Notes under the pieces: model-generated
Told to the model about the DNA's origin: nothing
Databases searched by the model: none
What the model saw: the letters and a program-made list of their open reading frames with translations, nothing else
Made by a program: the position numbers and the translations under genes
Assembly (NCBI RefSeq): GCF_026651855.1
Contig: NZ_CP093281.1
Location: 248,001 to 312,000 of the forward strand
Reading direction: 5' to 3'
DNA length: 64,000 nt
Source: Pseudomonas silvicola
GTDB taxonomy: Bacteria > Pseudomonadota > Gammaproteobacteria > Pseudomonadales > Pseudomonadaceae
Shown here: piece by piece, positions 27,661 to 38,423 of the stretch
How positions within the stretch are numbered: the stretch's first letter is position 1
Layout of the letters: each line of letters starts with the position of its first letter

Positions 27661-28535
27661 CCCGACGTCATAGAGCTGGTCCTGCAGCAGTCCCGGTCCG
27701 GTGGGCTGCCAGTTAAAGGTCTGGCGCGTCCATTCACTGGAAGCCGGATTATCAATGGAAGCAAAGAACGCCATCCAGCCCAGCCATTCTTTCGCTTCTT
27801 CCATGCTCAGGCTTTCACCGGCAGAGACAAACCTGCACCAATGGTTTCGGCGATCTGACGAAATGGGATGCCTCCTTCCTGAATCGCATGCAAAATCGTG
27901 CCGGCTTCGGCGTGCTCGGTGGCGAGGCAGAACAACTCCGCCGCATCATCACGATGCACCGCAGGCCAGCGATTCGCACCATCCCCGATATACACCGCCG
28001 CGCCTTTCTCTTTCGCCATATTAATGATCATCGGCACAAAGCCGTGGTCGCCTGCGCCGTGTACCGTGGGCGGAAGACGCACTAGCGAGACGCGCACCCC
28101 TTTATCCGCCAGCGCGAGTGCGGCGATGTTGGAGTCGGAACGAGGATGGCCGCCGGAAACCGGTTGAGTCTGTTCAACCGCGAGACGTCCTGGCGAGACC
28201 AATGCAGTACCGGTGGTCCACTAGCGGACGGTTTGACCCGGCAAGTACTTCACCCATCGCCAGAATCGCCTGCTGATCGATAGCCGCTGCGTGATCCATG
28301 CGGCTGAAATCATGGATATAGCCGACATGGATTACACCGTCACTCTGTTCAACGGCGCTACGCAGGCTGGCAATATCTTCTAAATCGCCGCGCATCACCT
28401 GGACTCCCTGCTGGTGCAGTTTCTCTGCTGACGCGTCACTGCGTGCCAGTCCAAGCACGTCCACGCCGCGTGCCTGCAGTTTTTCACAATGGCCGAACCG
28501 ATAAAGCCGCTTGCGCCGGTCACAAAAAGTCGCAT
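27645..28535 (-). CDS. NAD(P)-binding SDR/epimerase-like oxidoreductase (frameshifted)
   Basis: Extended SDR protein of about 295 residues: the Rossmann motif LFVTGASGFIGSAIV at the N-terminus, VMRGDLEDIASLRSAVEQSDGVIHVGY, and a middle part VRVSLVRLPPTVHGAGDHGFVPMIINMAKEKGAAVYIGDGANRWPAVHRDDAAELFCLA. After a break near 27810 come MEEAKEWLGWMAFFASIDNPASSEWTR and the corrected C-terminus LLQDLMTSGYFSR. The Tyr-x3-Lys site falls in the disrupted stretch near 28180. A helix-turn-helix gene is divergent to it, a common arrangement in which the regulator senses an oxidised or aromatic compound. Confidence 0.83.
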
Positions 28536-28638
28536 ATTCGTACTCCTATTTCTGGCTGTTGAAGCACTATGATAAAAGTCTGCGGCGCGGCGAAAAGTCG
28601 TGAGCTTATACAGGTATAGGCACTAACAGGATAACGCC

Positions 28639-29455
28639 ATGACCCAACAAGACGACAATCTGCTCGGCAACTACCTGCGTGAACGCCGTCAGCGACTGGA
28701 TGCCGGCAAACTCGGCTATCCGTTGCTGCGGCGTCGTACGCCCGGATTGCGTCGGGAAGAGGTGGCGGTGCGCGCCTGCGTCAGCACCACCTGGTACACC
28801 TGGCTGGAGCAGGGCAGAGGCGGTGCGCCCTCCGAAGAGGTATTGGAACGGTTATCCAAAGCGTTGGAGCTGAGTGCCGCCGAGCGCGACCACCTGTTTC
28901 TGCTGGCGCAAAATCGTTTACCGGGCGTCACCTGGCAGGCGGGCGTGGATGTTTCACCCTCGTTGCAACGCGTCCTGGATAGCATGACGCACACGCCCGC
29001 ACTAGTGAAAACTGCTGAATGGCAGGTGGTGGCGTGGAACCATGCGGCGACCAAAGTGTTTGTAGAGCGCAGCACCTTTGCCGCCGGAACAGCGCAATAT
29101 CCTGTTGATGTTCAGCAACGAAGAGATGAAAAAACGCCTGCCGGATTGGCATCAGGTCACGCGTAACATGGTGAATTCCGTGCCGACGTAGCGCACCGGT
29201 GCCAGCGAACATGTGCGCGCGCTGGTGGAAGAACTTAGCGCGATGAGCAAACCTTCCGTCAACTGTGGCAATCGCAGGAGAGTGAGCCAGCATGGCGAAG
29301 GGATAAAGCAACTGTGGCTCCCGGACGAAGGCGTGCTGGAACTTGAATACAGCACCTTCGCGGTTGAGGGTAAGCCCGGCCTGAGCCTGGTGGTGTTTAA
29401 TCCTCGCTTGCCGAGAGATCGTGAGACGGTGGAACGTCTGATGGCACGTCCGTAG
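28639..29455 (+). CDS. XRE-type helix-turn-helix regulator with MmyB-like ligand domain (frameshifted)
   Basis: The N-terminal XRE domain (LGNYLRERRQRLDAGKLGYPLLRRRTPGLRREEVAVRACVSTTWYTWLEQGR) is followed by a C-terminal PAS-like MmyB domain (TPALVKTAEWQVVAWNHAATKVF...). This is the layout of DNA-binding proteins usually divergent from SDR genes. Breaks near 29095 and about 29270 interrupt it. The end reads FAVEGKPGLSLVVFNPRLPRDRETVERL. It likely regulates the adjacent SDR gene. The last 59 bases overlap the end of the opposing HxlR-type gene. Confidence 0.85.
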
Positions 29456-29855
29456 CCGCTTTTAAGTTGGCGTCCATCGCATCCAGCGCAGCCTGGTTTT
29501 CCAGCCCCCACAGATACATCTGCTCAATCGGCGCTGCGAAGGTCAATCCTAACGGCGTTAAGCGATAATCCACTTTCGGTGGAACCACGTCGTACACATG
29601 CCGGGCGATCAGTCCGCGCTGCTCCAGCTCTTTCAGTGTCTGAAAAAGCATTTTCTTCGAAATTCCCTGCAGGCTGCGTTGCAGTTCCCCGGTTCGGGCA
29701 CGTTGTCCCGGCCAGTGATAAAGCGCGTGCAGCACCATGCTGCTCCACTTCAGCGAGAACAGGTCCATCCAAGCGACGCGGCGGGAATCCGCATAAAAAA
29801 CCAGTTTACCGTCAGCACCCAGGCTGGCATCGGTGTCTCTCCTTATGGTCACCAA
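29397..29855 (-). CDS. HxlR-family winged-helix regulator
   Basis: 152 residues. Core phrases are WSSMVLHALYHWPGQRARTGELQRSLQGISKKMLFQTLKELEQRGLIARHVYDVVPPKVDYRLTPLGLTF, typical of HxlR DNA-binding domains, with a longer than usual C-terminal tail (ATDVPSDVPPSHDLSASED). The tail overlaps the XRE gene, so the real stop may be earlier if a base is missing. It lacks the conserved N-terminal cysteine of redox-sensing HypR/QorR members. Divergent from the YahK-like dehydrogenase, which it probably represses. Confidence 0.87.
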   Translation of the reverse strand: MVTIRRDTDASLGADGKLVFYADSRRVAWMDLFSLKWSSMVLHALYHWPGQRARTGELQRSLQGISKKMLFQTLKELEQRGLIARHVYDVVPPKVDYRLTPLGLTFAAPIEQMYLWGLENQAALDAMDANLKAATDVPSDVPPSHDLSASED

Positions 29856-29939
29856 ATGGTGACTACTATCATTTTTGCACCACGTTGACTATAGTCTGCC
29901 GCCTTCAACTCAATAACGCCAGCACCTTGCGGAGGCACC

Positions 29940-30982
29940 ATGAAAATCAACGCATTAGTCGCACGACGCGGCAAAACCTTAGTATCAGCCAGATCAGCGC
30001 TGCGTCCACTGCAGCCGCAGGACGTGAAAATCGATATCCTGTACTGCGGCGTGTGTCACTCCGATCTGCATATGGCACGTAACGAATGGGCGGTCAGTCG
30101 TTATCCGCTGGTGCCGGGCCACGAAATCGTCGGTCGCGTGCGGGAAACCGGTGCAGCGGTCACAAACTTCAAGGTCGGTGATGTGGTGGGTGTCGGCGTG
30201 ATGGTTGATTCTTGTCGTGAATGCCATTTCTGCCAGCAGCAGGAAGAGCAGTACTGCAAAGCCGGATTTACCGCGACCTATAATGGTATCGACAAACACA
30301 CTGGCGACAGCACCTGGGGCGGCTATGCACAGAATGTGGTGGTCGATCAGCATTTTGTGGTGTCAGTGCCGCAGAACCTGTCGCTGGCAGGCGTTGCGCC
30401 GTTGCTGTGTGCGGGCGTCACCGTTTGGTCACCGTTGCGTCACTTCAAGGTGCAGGCTGGTGACAAAGTCGGCGTCGTGGGTTTAGGCGGGCTTGGGCAT
30501 ATGGCGGTAAAACTGGCGAGTGCGATGGGTGCGGAAGTGACGCTATTCACTACCTCTCCGGAAAAAGGTGCCGGATGCGCGACGTCTGGGGGCCAGCCGC
30601 GTGGTGGTCTCACGCGATGCGGAACAGATGGCAGCGGCGCGAACCTCTCTCGATTTCATTATCGACTGCGTGTCCGCGCCTCACGATCTCGATCCCTACC
30701 TCGCCACGCTCAAAACCAATGGTCGTTTGGTGCTGGTAGGCATTCCGAACAACCGCATCAGGCCCTGACGTCACGCCGATGGTCTTCCGTCGCCTGAGCA
30801 TCAGCGGCTCATCCACGGCAGCATCAAAGAGAGACACAGGAGATGCTGGATTTCTGCGGCAAGCACGGTATCACTTCAGATATCGAATTGATTCGGGTGA
30901 AGCAGTCGATGCATTCGTGCGCATGCTGAAAGGTGATGTGAAATATCGCTTTGTGATTGATATGGCAGCGACCCGCTGGTGA
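29940..30982 (+). CDS. Zinc-dependent NAD(P) alcohol dehydrogenase, YahK/CAD-like (frameshifted)
   Basis: Resembles E. coli YahK, an NADPH aldehyde reductase. The catalytic zinc site is CGVCHSDLHMARNEW and GHEIVGRV, and the structural zinc site is DSCRECHFCQQQEEQYC. GGYAQNVVVDQ, the Rossmann motif VVGLGGLGHMAVKLASAMGAEV and a C-terminal VDAFVRMLKGDVKYRFVIDM complete the fold. Breaks near 30570, 30750, 30850 and 30890 disturb the coenzyme domain. It oxidises or reduces alcohols and aldehydes in the cytosol. The divergent HxlR gene suggests induction by a toxic aldehyde or electrophile. Confidence 0.9.
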
Positions 30983-30989
30983 TAAAGGT

Positions 30990-31014
30990 TGGCGATTTCA
31001 GCCTGAAATCGCCA
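30990..31014. terminator. Bidirectional hairpin terminator
   Basis: Eleven-base arms TGGCGATTTCA and TGAAATCGCCA with loop GCC lie between the convergent dehydrogenase and formyltransferase genes. There is no long T run on either side, but the perfect stem is in the right place for both transcripts. Confidence 0.65.
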
Positions 31015-31016
31015 GC

Positions 31017-31936
31017 TCAACATGACTTCAGTTGCATCCCCACGCACAGTGAGAAGTGCTGCACGAGCTGCGCCGCACTAAGATTGTCGTGATGCGATAA
31101 CCCCGTCGCGACAATTTCAGCGACATTTTCGCCACAGGCGATATAAAGGGATCGATGAAATAATGCTGCCCGCTGCGTGCTGGATGCGACTGGGTAATCA
31201 CGCGGCTTTTCCAACGATAAAACGCTGTTCTCCCATCAGGCTATACGCACCAGGCCACGGATAAGCAACGCCGCGAATCAGAGCATGAATCTCATCGGCA
31301 GACTGATGCCAGTGAATCTGCCCATCCTCAGGCTTTCGTTGTCCCGGTTCGCTGGCGAGACTTTCATCCTGCACGCTTTCAATCAAACTACCCGCCCGCA
31401 GAGCGCGCAGCCAGTTTGGCAACTGTTCACGTGTGGTGCGTACCAGTTTGGCGATGTAATGAAAGCGCCTCATCTTCATCAGTGATAGCGACGGCTTTGC
31501 GCCAGAATTGGCCCGCCATCTGGCACGTCATTAATGCGATGAAGCGTCACCCCGGTTTCACGCTCATTGCGGATAATCACCCAGTTGAGATGCGCACGTC
31601 CGCGATAGGCGGGCAGCAGCGAAGCATGCATCATTGAATGCGCCTTTTTTGGCGTGGCAATCATGGCAGGAGAGAGCGCTTGTCGATAAGACAGGGTCAA
31701 AATCGCATCGGGTTGCAGCGACGCTACTTTGGCAATCCATTCTGGCGTATTGATATCGTCCGGACAAAACACCGGATCTGTTGCTGCAGCGCCATGGCTT
31801 CAACAGAATGAAAGAAGCTATTTTCCTGATGGGCGCCCGCGTGGGTGAACACGCACACCACTTCAAATCCCACTTCCTGCAAACTCTCCAGCGCCGCGCA
31901 TCCCATCTCATGATACGCACATAACACGACTTTCAT
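31017..31936 (-). CDS. Formyltransferase-family protein, ArnA N-terminal-domain-like (frameshifted)
   Basis: Stand-alone protein of about 305 residues matching the N-terminal formyltransferase half of ArnA: MKVVLCAYHEMGCAALESL, FTHAGAHQENSFFHSVEAMALQQQI, ARLQPDAILTLSYRQ-like text, MMHASLLPAYRGRAHLNWVIIRNERETGVTLHRI (the usual catalytic Asn-His appears as His plus neighbouring residues), and a C-terminal domain GQIHWHQSADEIHALIRGVAYPWPGAYSL...IACGENVAEIV. Breaks lie near 31760, 31490 and 31205. ArnA formylates UDP-4-amino-arabinose for lipid A modification. No dehydrogenase half or arn genes are nearby, so this may formylate another amino sugar. Confidence 0.83.
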
Positions 31937-32105
31937 TCTTCCGCCTGTGAACACTGATTAACGTCTGGTGCTTAGCATAGCAGGGGAAGATTATGCCTGG
32001 CTTAAACCATGCAGTTCATCACGCTTAATCATTTGAAATTTGTCATCGCATGGATACCTGGAGCATGATGTGAGTTCGTTCTATTTCACAATGGCAGGAG
32101 GCCAG

Positions 32106-32738
32106 ATGCATTCTCTCGATCTTCACTTCATCAATGCCCGACAAACACTCTCCGCTCAACGTCCTGGATCGATGAGGCACTGCAACGCACCTGGCGGCAG
32201 GCTACTAACAGCCATCTCGGATTAATGCCTTAGATGTGGTGATCAAAGCAGGGGCAGTTTGTTCTCGAAGGCAAGGTTCGCTACTCCCCGGAACCTGGCA
32301 TCATCTATTTGACCATTGATCCGCACAGTCACGATCTCACCCAAGAGAGCCTGACGCGCATGTTTGCCCACGAACTGCATCATGCTGCCCGCTGGGATGG
32401 CCCCGGCTATGGCAGGATGTTGGGTGAAGCGCTGGTGTCTGAAGGTTTAGCCGGTCACTTCTCGCAGGAAGTGTGCGGTGGCGAGCCCGAGCCGTGGGAA
32501 ACGCTGGCTCCTTCACTGTTTGCCCCTTATGTTGATCGGGCCATAGAACAGTGGTCGCAAACCCTTTTACGACCATAATGCCTGGTTTTTCGGTAGCGCC
32601 GATATGCCGCGTTGGCTGGGCTACTCGCTCGGATATGCACTGGTGCGGCGGTATTTGCTGGCTCATCCGCAACAGAGTGCCGCGCAGTTAGCTTTAAATC
32701 CGGCAGCGGATTTCCATGAATATTTGATCGCGATGTAA
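32106..32738 (+). CDS. DUF2268-type putative zinc-dependent protease (frameshifted)
   Basis: About 210 residues after correction. The N-terminus is HSLDLHFINARQTLSA. The core has YSPEPGIIYLTIDPHSHD, then RMFAHELHHAARWDGPGYG containing an HExxH-like HELHH zinc site, GEALVSEGLAGHFSQEVCG with the downstream Glu, and a C-terminal LGYSLGYALVRRYL. Breaks lie near 32160, 32220 and 32555. DUF2268 proteins are predicted metallopeptidases often annotated as Zn-dependent protease. Biological targets are unknown. It stands alone between the formyltransferase and SnoaL-type genes. Confidence 0.78.
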
Positions 32739-32742
32739 CGCG

Positions 32743-33178
32743 TTATCTATTGCGCTGGGAATTGCCCAATCTGCTGGAACAGCGCCATCCAGTCCTCCAT
32801 ATGCCGTGGTCGTCACGCGCTCGCCGTTCAGTAAATGGAACCATGCAGGCGAACGTGAATACGGTACCAGTTGGCGCGATACCCAAACTCGCCCTGATGT
32901 GTCCCGGTAATCTCAGCACGTACCGCCGCTTTACCCGGTTCCTGCAGCATGTCATGAACAATAATGTTGATGTCCGGGAACGCGGCGATAAATCGCCAGC
33001 ACCGGTTTGAAACCCTCTGGTCCAGGCCCTTGCCCCGGCGCTAAAGGAATATCACTCCAGTCTTGCGTCACCGCCAGATCCAACAAATCAGGATTCTTAT
33101 CACTAAACGCACGGTACAGATTTTCTACCGCAGCGCGTTCACTTGCAGACGTTGATTCAGTTGTTGAGTCGCAGACAT
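32743..33178 (-). CDS. SnoaL-like/ester cyclase NTF2-fold protein (frameshifted)
   Basis: About 145 residues: MSATQQLNQRLQVN, then ENLYRAFSDKNPDLLDLAVTQDWSDIPLAPGQGPEGFKPV, FIAAFPDINIIVHDMLQEPGKAAVRAEITGTHQGEFG and a C-terminal part APTGTVFTF after a break near 32890. The pattern is that of SnoaL-type polyketide cyclases, a fold used by many small-molecule isomerases and hydrolases. At least four frame changes affect it. Divergent from an intact LysR gene with an inverted repeat between them. Confidence 0.75.
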
Positions 33179-33247
33179 AACGGAAACCTTTTAAATGAGT
33201 TAGCGGTGCATCTCACCGGCTTGTGCAGTATTCCCGAACCTGAGACT

Positions 33248-33269
33248 ATCAATCCAACAAATGATTGAT
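33248..33269. promoter_or_regulatory. Inverted repeat, probable LysR operator
   Basis: Perfect seven-base arms ATCAATC and GATTGAT flank an eight-base spacer, 20-41 bases before the LysR start and 70-91 bases before the divergent SnoaL-type start. The site contains the T-N11-A pattern of LysR binding sites. Control of both genes is inferred. Confidence 0.55.
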
Positions 33270-33288
33270 ATAGAGCAATATACAAAAT

Positions 33289-34200
33289 ATGAATTTTGAT
33301 GGTTTCGATCTCAATCTGCTGGTGGCCTTTAACGCCCTAATGCTGGAACGCAACGTGACGAAAGCAGCGGCGCTGGCGGGCGTGAGCCAACCGGCGATGA
33401 GTGCTGCGCTGGCGCGCTTACGCCGTGTTTTCGATGATCCGTTATTTATCCGCAGTGCGGAGGGATTGCTGCCAACGGCAAAGGCGCAGGAAATGGCGAT
33501 CTCGGTGGCTGATGCGTTAGGGCAGGTGTGTCATTTAATGAAGCCGGCGGAGGACTTTGATCCCAATGACAAGCAGCGCAGTTTTACCCTGGGTCTCACT
33601 GAATACCCGCTGCATGTATTGCTGCCTGCATTAACCAAAAAGCTGGCGACGCTGGCACCCAACTGCACCATCCATGTGCGTTACTTTATTGATCGTGATG
33701 AGGTGGTTGCGCTACTGGATGCGGGGAAAATTGATATTGCGGTAGGCGTACCGCCGACCAAAGCTGAGAACCGGATTCTTTCGCAACCGCTGCTGCGCGA
33801 TGACTTTGTCACGCTGGTGGGAAGCGATCATCCCATCGCGCAAAAGGAAATGAACCTGCAGGCATTTCTGTCACTGCCACATATCCTCGTTTCCCCGGAA
33901 GGCAACCGATATGGACTGGTGGATCAAAAACTGCGAGAGCAGGGATTGGCGCGCAACATCAGCCTGACGTTACCCACCATGTTTACCGTCCCTGATTTGC
34001 TCCCCGACACGGATTATGTGGCTACAGTGCTGAGCCGCGTGGCGACCACATCCGCTCATCAAGATCGGTTCGTGATGTTCGAACCGCCGCTAGCGTTGTC
34101 CTCCATCCCTTTTGATTTGCTCTGGCATCGCCGAACGCAGGACAGTTCGGCACACCGTTGGCTACGCGGAGTGATCAGCGATGTGGGGAGCTCACTATAG
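33289..34200 (+). CDS. LysR-family transcriptional regulator, NodD/LinR-like subgroup
   Basis: Intact, 303 residues. The N-terminus FDGFDLNLLVAFNALMLERNVTKAAALAGVSQPAMSAALARLRRVFDDPLFIRS is the helix-turn-helix of the subgroup that includes NodD and LinR. The effector domain has RSFTLGLTEYPLHVLLPALTKKL and DIAVGVPPTKAENRIL. The subgroup often controls dioxygenase, cyclase or quinone-modifying genes next to it. It is divergent from the SnoaL-type gene across 110 bases. Confidence 0.92.
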   Translation: MNFDGFDLNLLVAFNALMLERNVTKAAALAGVSQPAMSAALARLRRVFDDPLFIRSAEGLLPTAKAQEMAISVADALGQVCHLMKPAEDFDPNDKQRSFTLGLTEYPLHVLLPALTKKLATLAPNCTIHVRYFIDRDEVVALLDAGKIDIAVGVPPTKAENRILSQPLLRDDFVTLVGSDHPIAQKEMNLQAFLSLPHILVSPEGNRYGLVDQKLREQGLARNISLTLPTMFTVPDLLPDTDYVATVLSRVATTSAHQDRFVMFEPPLALSSIPFDLLWHRRTQDSSAHRWLRGVISDVGSSL

Positions 34201-34343
34201 TGTGAATACGCATTAGTGACGGCAGGCAACAGTTGTCTCCACCGTTTAAACCTGCCAATTTACTGCACATAAATAAAACAACATCAGCTGTGCAACAGGC
34301 AGATTTGCAATCACCTTCAACTTCACACCAGGAGTTACACCGC

Positions 34344-34983
34344 ATGTTAGGCATCATTCGCGTACTCACTCACCCAGATCAGCACTTTGTCGAAGAGCAT
34401 GGCCGACTGATTCATCAGGAATATGGCATTAACGCCATTAGCCGGGCGATCCCCGATCAGCACAAAGGCATTTTGATGATGCCAGTGAAGCGCTGGCGGT
34501 GCCTAAATCGTTACGCTCGGGCGGCAATTAGAGTCCGACGGCTGCAATGCGCTGTTTCTCAGCTGCGCCGCCGATCCTGGCCTTGCGGCATTGCGCGATG
34601 CCGTATCGATTCCCGTCATCAGCGCCGGTTCGGCATCGGCAAGCATTGCGCGTATGCTCAAGCGTCCTGTCGCGGTGATGGGGATTGGCGCGACGGCCCC
34701 GGCGCCTTTCCGTCAGTTGCTGGGTGAATCCGTGCGTTACGCGCGTCCGGAAGGGTGCTGAACACCACGGACTTGCTGAGCGCAGAAGGTCGCGCCAGCG
34801 CCCGCAGCCTGTGCGGATAGTCTTTATCGCGATGGCATTGAAGTCATCGCCTTCTCATGCACCGGTTTTTCCACCATCGCGCTGGGCGACAGCATTCGCC
34901 AGCAGTTAGGGAAAGTGGCGGTGGATGCGGTGAGTGCGGCAGGCCTGTTTATCAGCCAGTTAGCCCCGCAATCCGCGCGATAA
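34344..34983 (+). CDS. Asp/Glu/hydantoin racemase-family protein (frameshifted)
   Basis: About 212 residues. LGIIRVLTHPDQHFVEEHGRLIHQEYGI is followed, after breaks near 34480, 34560 and 34770, by the catalytic Cys region ALFLSCAADPGL, VISAGSASASIARML, VMGIGATAPAPFRQLL and the second Cys motif GIEVIAFSCTGFSTIAL. The paired Cys suit a cofactor-independent racemase, close to the hydantoin-racemase/AroM group. Substrate unknown. No hydantoinase gene adjoins. This is a second racemase-type gene besides the YgeA-like one at 11.5 kb. Confidence 0.8.
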
Positions 34984-34990
34984 CCTGCTC

Positions 34991-35010
34991 GCGCCGCTGC
35001 CCGGCGGCGC
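34991..35010. terminator. GC-rich hairpin after the racemase gene
   Basis: Arms GCGCCGC and GCGGCGC with a six-base loop lie eight bases after the racemase stop. The T run comes about 17 bases later (TTTTTTTG near 35028). It is a probable transcript end before the chemoreceptor. Confidence 0.5.
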
Positions 35011-35120
35011 ATAACATCCTGTAATCGTTTTTTTGTGATCTCCGCGATAAACAAATCCCGCCTCGCTCCGATAACTTCCTTACCAGAATTTACAAAAACA
35101 ACATTCGCAGGAGAGGGAAC

Positions 35121-36965
35121 ATGGGGCTGGTATCCCGTTTACGTAATGTACGCATCACCCGAAAATTGTCAGCAGGATTTGGCATCGTGTTGCTGTTAGT
35201 GGCATTAGCCACCGGCATCAGCGTGCAGCGTTTCAATGCGATTCATGACATCTATCAGAAAACCAATCTGATCTACGACATCAACATTGAGGTGTTCCAG
35301 GCCAAATTAACCGCCTCAAATACCTTTATGGTGATGATAAATCCGGCAAGGTGATGGCCGACTACGTCGCTCATGCACAGCAGCTGAATCGCAGGCTAAA
35401 CAACTCTCCTGGACAGACAATGCCCACGCGCTGGTGGATGAACTGGATACTCATCGCCAGCTTCCAAAACAGTATTGGCGCGATGACGCAACCACGCAGC
35501 AGCTAAATAGCCGCGGCACAGCTCGATTCCCTGAGCCAGCAAGACATGACCTCGCGCTATATGCAAAGTTGATCCGCACGCCAGTGACCAATCCAGAACT
35601 GACCAATCAGATCTATGACAGCTCTTTACGCCATTAGCAACGTGCGTGAAGAAGCCTGGGCGCTGCGCTTCAATGTCTCCGATACCCTGCGCAATACCTT
35701 GCAAACCCATTTCAGCAGGCCGATCAGGTATGAAAGCTTGTTGGCTCAGCTGCCACCGGAACAGCAGGGCGGATTTACCGCGCTGTGGCAGGATACCGAA
35801 CGCTTTAAAGATCTCAGCCTGCAAGCGGCGGACAGCTATGGTCAGCTGCGTGCTTCAGAAGACACGGTAAAAGTCGCGGGTGATAAGAGCAGTGCGGCGA
35901 TCAAAAAGATCATTGCCATCGTCAAGGAGCGCAATGATGAACTGGCGAACGGTTCAGCAACGCTATCCCTGTTGATTGGGGGGCTGGCGATTCTGTTTGG
36001 CGTACTGGTAGCGTGGTACATCATCCGTCAGATTACGCGTCCGGTATTCCACAATCTTGAGCTGGCGGAGCGCATTGCAGCGGTGATTTAATCGCAGTTT
36101 ACCACCGATCGTCATGATGAACTCGGCAAGCTGACCTCGGCGATGGGGCGGATGAACGACCGTCTGCGCAGTATGATTGGCGATGTGTTGCATAGCGTCA
36201 GCAGCGTGTCGCAAGCCGCTAGCGAGATCAATCAGGGCAACCTCGATTTGTCATCACGTACCGAGCAGCAGGCGGCGGCGGTGGTGGAAACGGCTGCCAG
36301 CATGGAGCAGTTAACGGCTACCGTTAAAAATAACGCCGAGAACGCGCGGTAGATGGTGCACCGCAGGCTTCACACAATGCGAATCAGGGCGGTAAAGCGG
36401 TGCGCGATGTGGTCAGCACCATGGGGGAAATCTCCGACAGCTCGAAGAAAATCGCCGACATTACTGCCGTCATTAACAGCATCGCTTTCCAGACAAATAT
36501 TCTGGCATTGAACGCGGCAGTTGAAGCGGCACGAGCCGGTGAGCAGGGGCGTGGTTTCGCCGTGGTCGCCAGTGAAGTGCGCAACCTGGCACAGCGTAGC
36601 GCCGGTGCAGCGAAAGACATCGAACAGTTGATCAGTGAGTCGGTGAGCCGCATCAGCAACGGGCATCAGCAGGTAGCGCGTGCTGGCGAAACCATGGATC
36701 AAATTCTCGGTAGCATTGCGCGCGTGAATGAGATCATGGAGGAAATTTCTGCTGCTTCCGAAGAGCAGAGCCGTGGCATTGAGCAAATTGCTCGCGCGGT
36801 AGGTGAACTTGATACCACTACCCAGCAAAACGCCACGCTGGTGAGCGCATCCTCGCATTCGGCAAACTCGCTGGAAGAACAAGCGCGATGATGTTAGAGC
36901 GGTTGGTCGCGCAGTTCCGCTTGCAGGGGCGGGCCGTTAAGTTTGTTCAAGGATGGGGCGGCCTG
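35121..36965 (+). CDS. Methyl-accepting chemotaxis protein (frameshifted)
   Basis: Transmembrane chemoreceptor. TM1 is [21 protein letters not shown] periplasmic helical ligand domain spans about 35240-35940, and TM2 with HAMP is [28 protein letters not shown]. The cytoplasmic signalling helices include [20 protein letters not shown] and a canonical tip [22 protein letters not shown] that contacts CheA/CheW. Methylation helices flank it. Breaks occur near 35350, 35390, 35460-35620, 36090, 36350 and 36890. The C-terminus (VAQFRL then an uncertain tail) has no clear NWETF pentapeptide. No other chemotaxis gene is near. The ligand is unknown, though racemase and transporter neighbours hint at an amino acid or organic acid. 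Confidence 0.87.
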
Positions 36966-38213
36966 ATGGCGCGCACCTGCGCTGCGGTGATCGTCTTTAT
37001 TAACGTCCACAGCGCGACAAAGCTCCCAGCGCTGTGCCCATCACATACCAGGCCGGAATATCCGCATTGCCGGTCTGTTTCATCAATCCGGTAATAATCA
37101 GCCCCGCACAGCCAGAAAACAGCGCATTCGACAGCGAGTAGGCTAACCCAAGCCCGGTGTAGCGCACGCGCGTCGGAACATCTCCGCCAGCATCGCGGGC
37201 CGGCCCTGCAAGCATGCGACCAATGCCCCGGCCACTGAAACACCACGCCGCTTTGATCAGCAAGCCGTTTAGTGGGTCCTGCAGTACTCATACGGGAATG
37301 CCCTTTTTCCAGCAAGAAGGTCGCCAGTAGCATCACTGTGCGTCGTCTATGCGATCGCTCAGGATACCGGCAGGGAGGATGGTGGCCGCGAAACCGAGAT
37401 TCGAGATCACGGCAATCAGCAGCGCCTGATTGAAGCCGGTATGCAGCGCGGCCTGCAAATACGTCGGCATGATCACCAGATAGGTATAGCCCGCGGCGGA
37501 CCACCATCAGTCGTCCACCCAGCACAATGGCACGCGCAGTGGCGCCGATCGACGCGCTTTCTGCATTTGTTGCTTGCTCAAACTGTGGAGACTCTTCAGC
37601 CCGACCGTAGCCAAAGTGCGATAGCGCCTAGTGGCAGTGCAAGCAGAAACGGGATGCGCCACCCCCAGTCAATCATGGCTGCGTCTCCGATGAGCAACGG
37701 CAAAACCGCCACCACGGCCACGCCCGCCAGTAATCCAAACGCTACGGTCAGAGACTGCCATGCTCCGTAAAAGCCGCGTTTGCCCGGAGGCGCAAATTCC
37801 GTCATCGTGACACTGCGCCCGCCGTACTCTCCCCGGCAAACAACCCTTGCAGGATGCGTAACGCGGTAATCAGCAGCGGTGCAGCAACGCAATGGGCATA
37901 AACCGGCACCAGACCGATCGCAGCGGTGGCGAGCGTCATCAATATCAACACAGTGATCAATACCGGCTTGCGTCCATAACGATCGCCCAACCTGCCGAAC
38001 ACTACCGCGCCTAAAGGACGAAAAAAGAAGGCCACGGCAAATGCCGCATAGGTCAGGATGAGACTGGTGAGGGCACTTTCGCCCTCAAGCTGGAAGAAGT
38101 TTTTAGCCATCAGCGTGGCCATAAAACCGTAAACGGCGATTCATACCACTCAATAATTGCCGACCGGATCCGGCAATGAAGAGCACGCGCTTGTGTGCCG
38201 CAGAAAGAGACAT
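36947..38213 (-). CDS. MFS metabolite:H+ symporter, MHS family (ShiA/KgtP/ProP-like) (frameshifted)
   Basis: About 420 residues once joined. The N-terminus MSLSAAHKRVLFIAGSG leads to an AVYGF helix-1 phrase, FFQLEGESALTSLILTYAAFAVAFFFRPLGAVVFGRLGDRYGRKPVL (MHS loop motif), LRILQGLFAGESTAGAV, MTEFAPPGKRGFYGAWQSLTVAFGLLAG and WRIPFLLALPLGAIALWLR. The C-terminal half reads GYTYLVIMPTYLQAALHTGFN and VRYTGLGLAYSLSNALFSG. Breaks occur near 38140, 37810, 37620, 37500, 37360, 37270 and 37190. MHS carriers import dicarboxylates, shikimate or osmolytes. Its end overlaps the tail of the convergent chemoreceptor. Confidence 0.83.
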
Positions 38214-38423
38214 GACGTTTTCCTATCAACAGGGGGCAGTGAACATCCTGCGTTCAAGCTGCTGATGTGACAAGCGCTGGCACTCATCAGCTGCTGAAAA
38301 TCGCTGTGGGTTCAAAGTTTTCACTGATTGAGTGGCTGACAAACAGGCTTCGTCTTACAAACCTTTTTCGTAATCAATCGCTTCCTTTATTTTTATCAAA
38401 GCCGATTTTACCGTCATGCAGGC

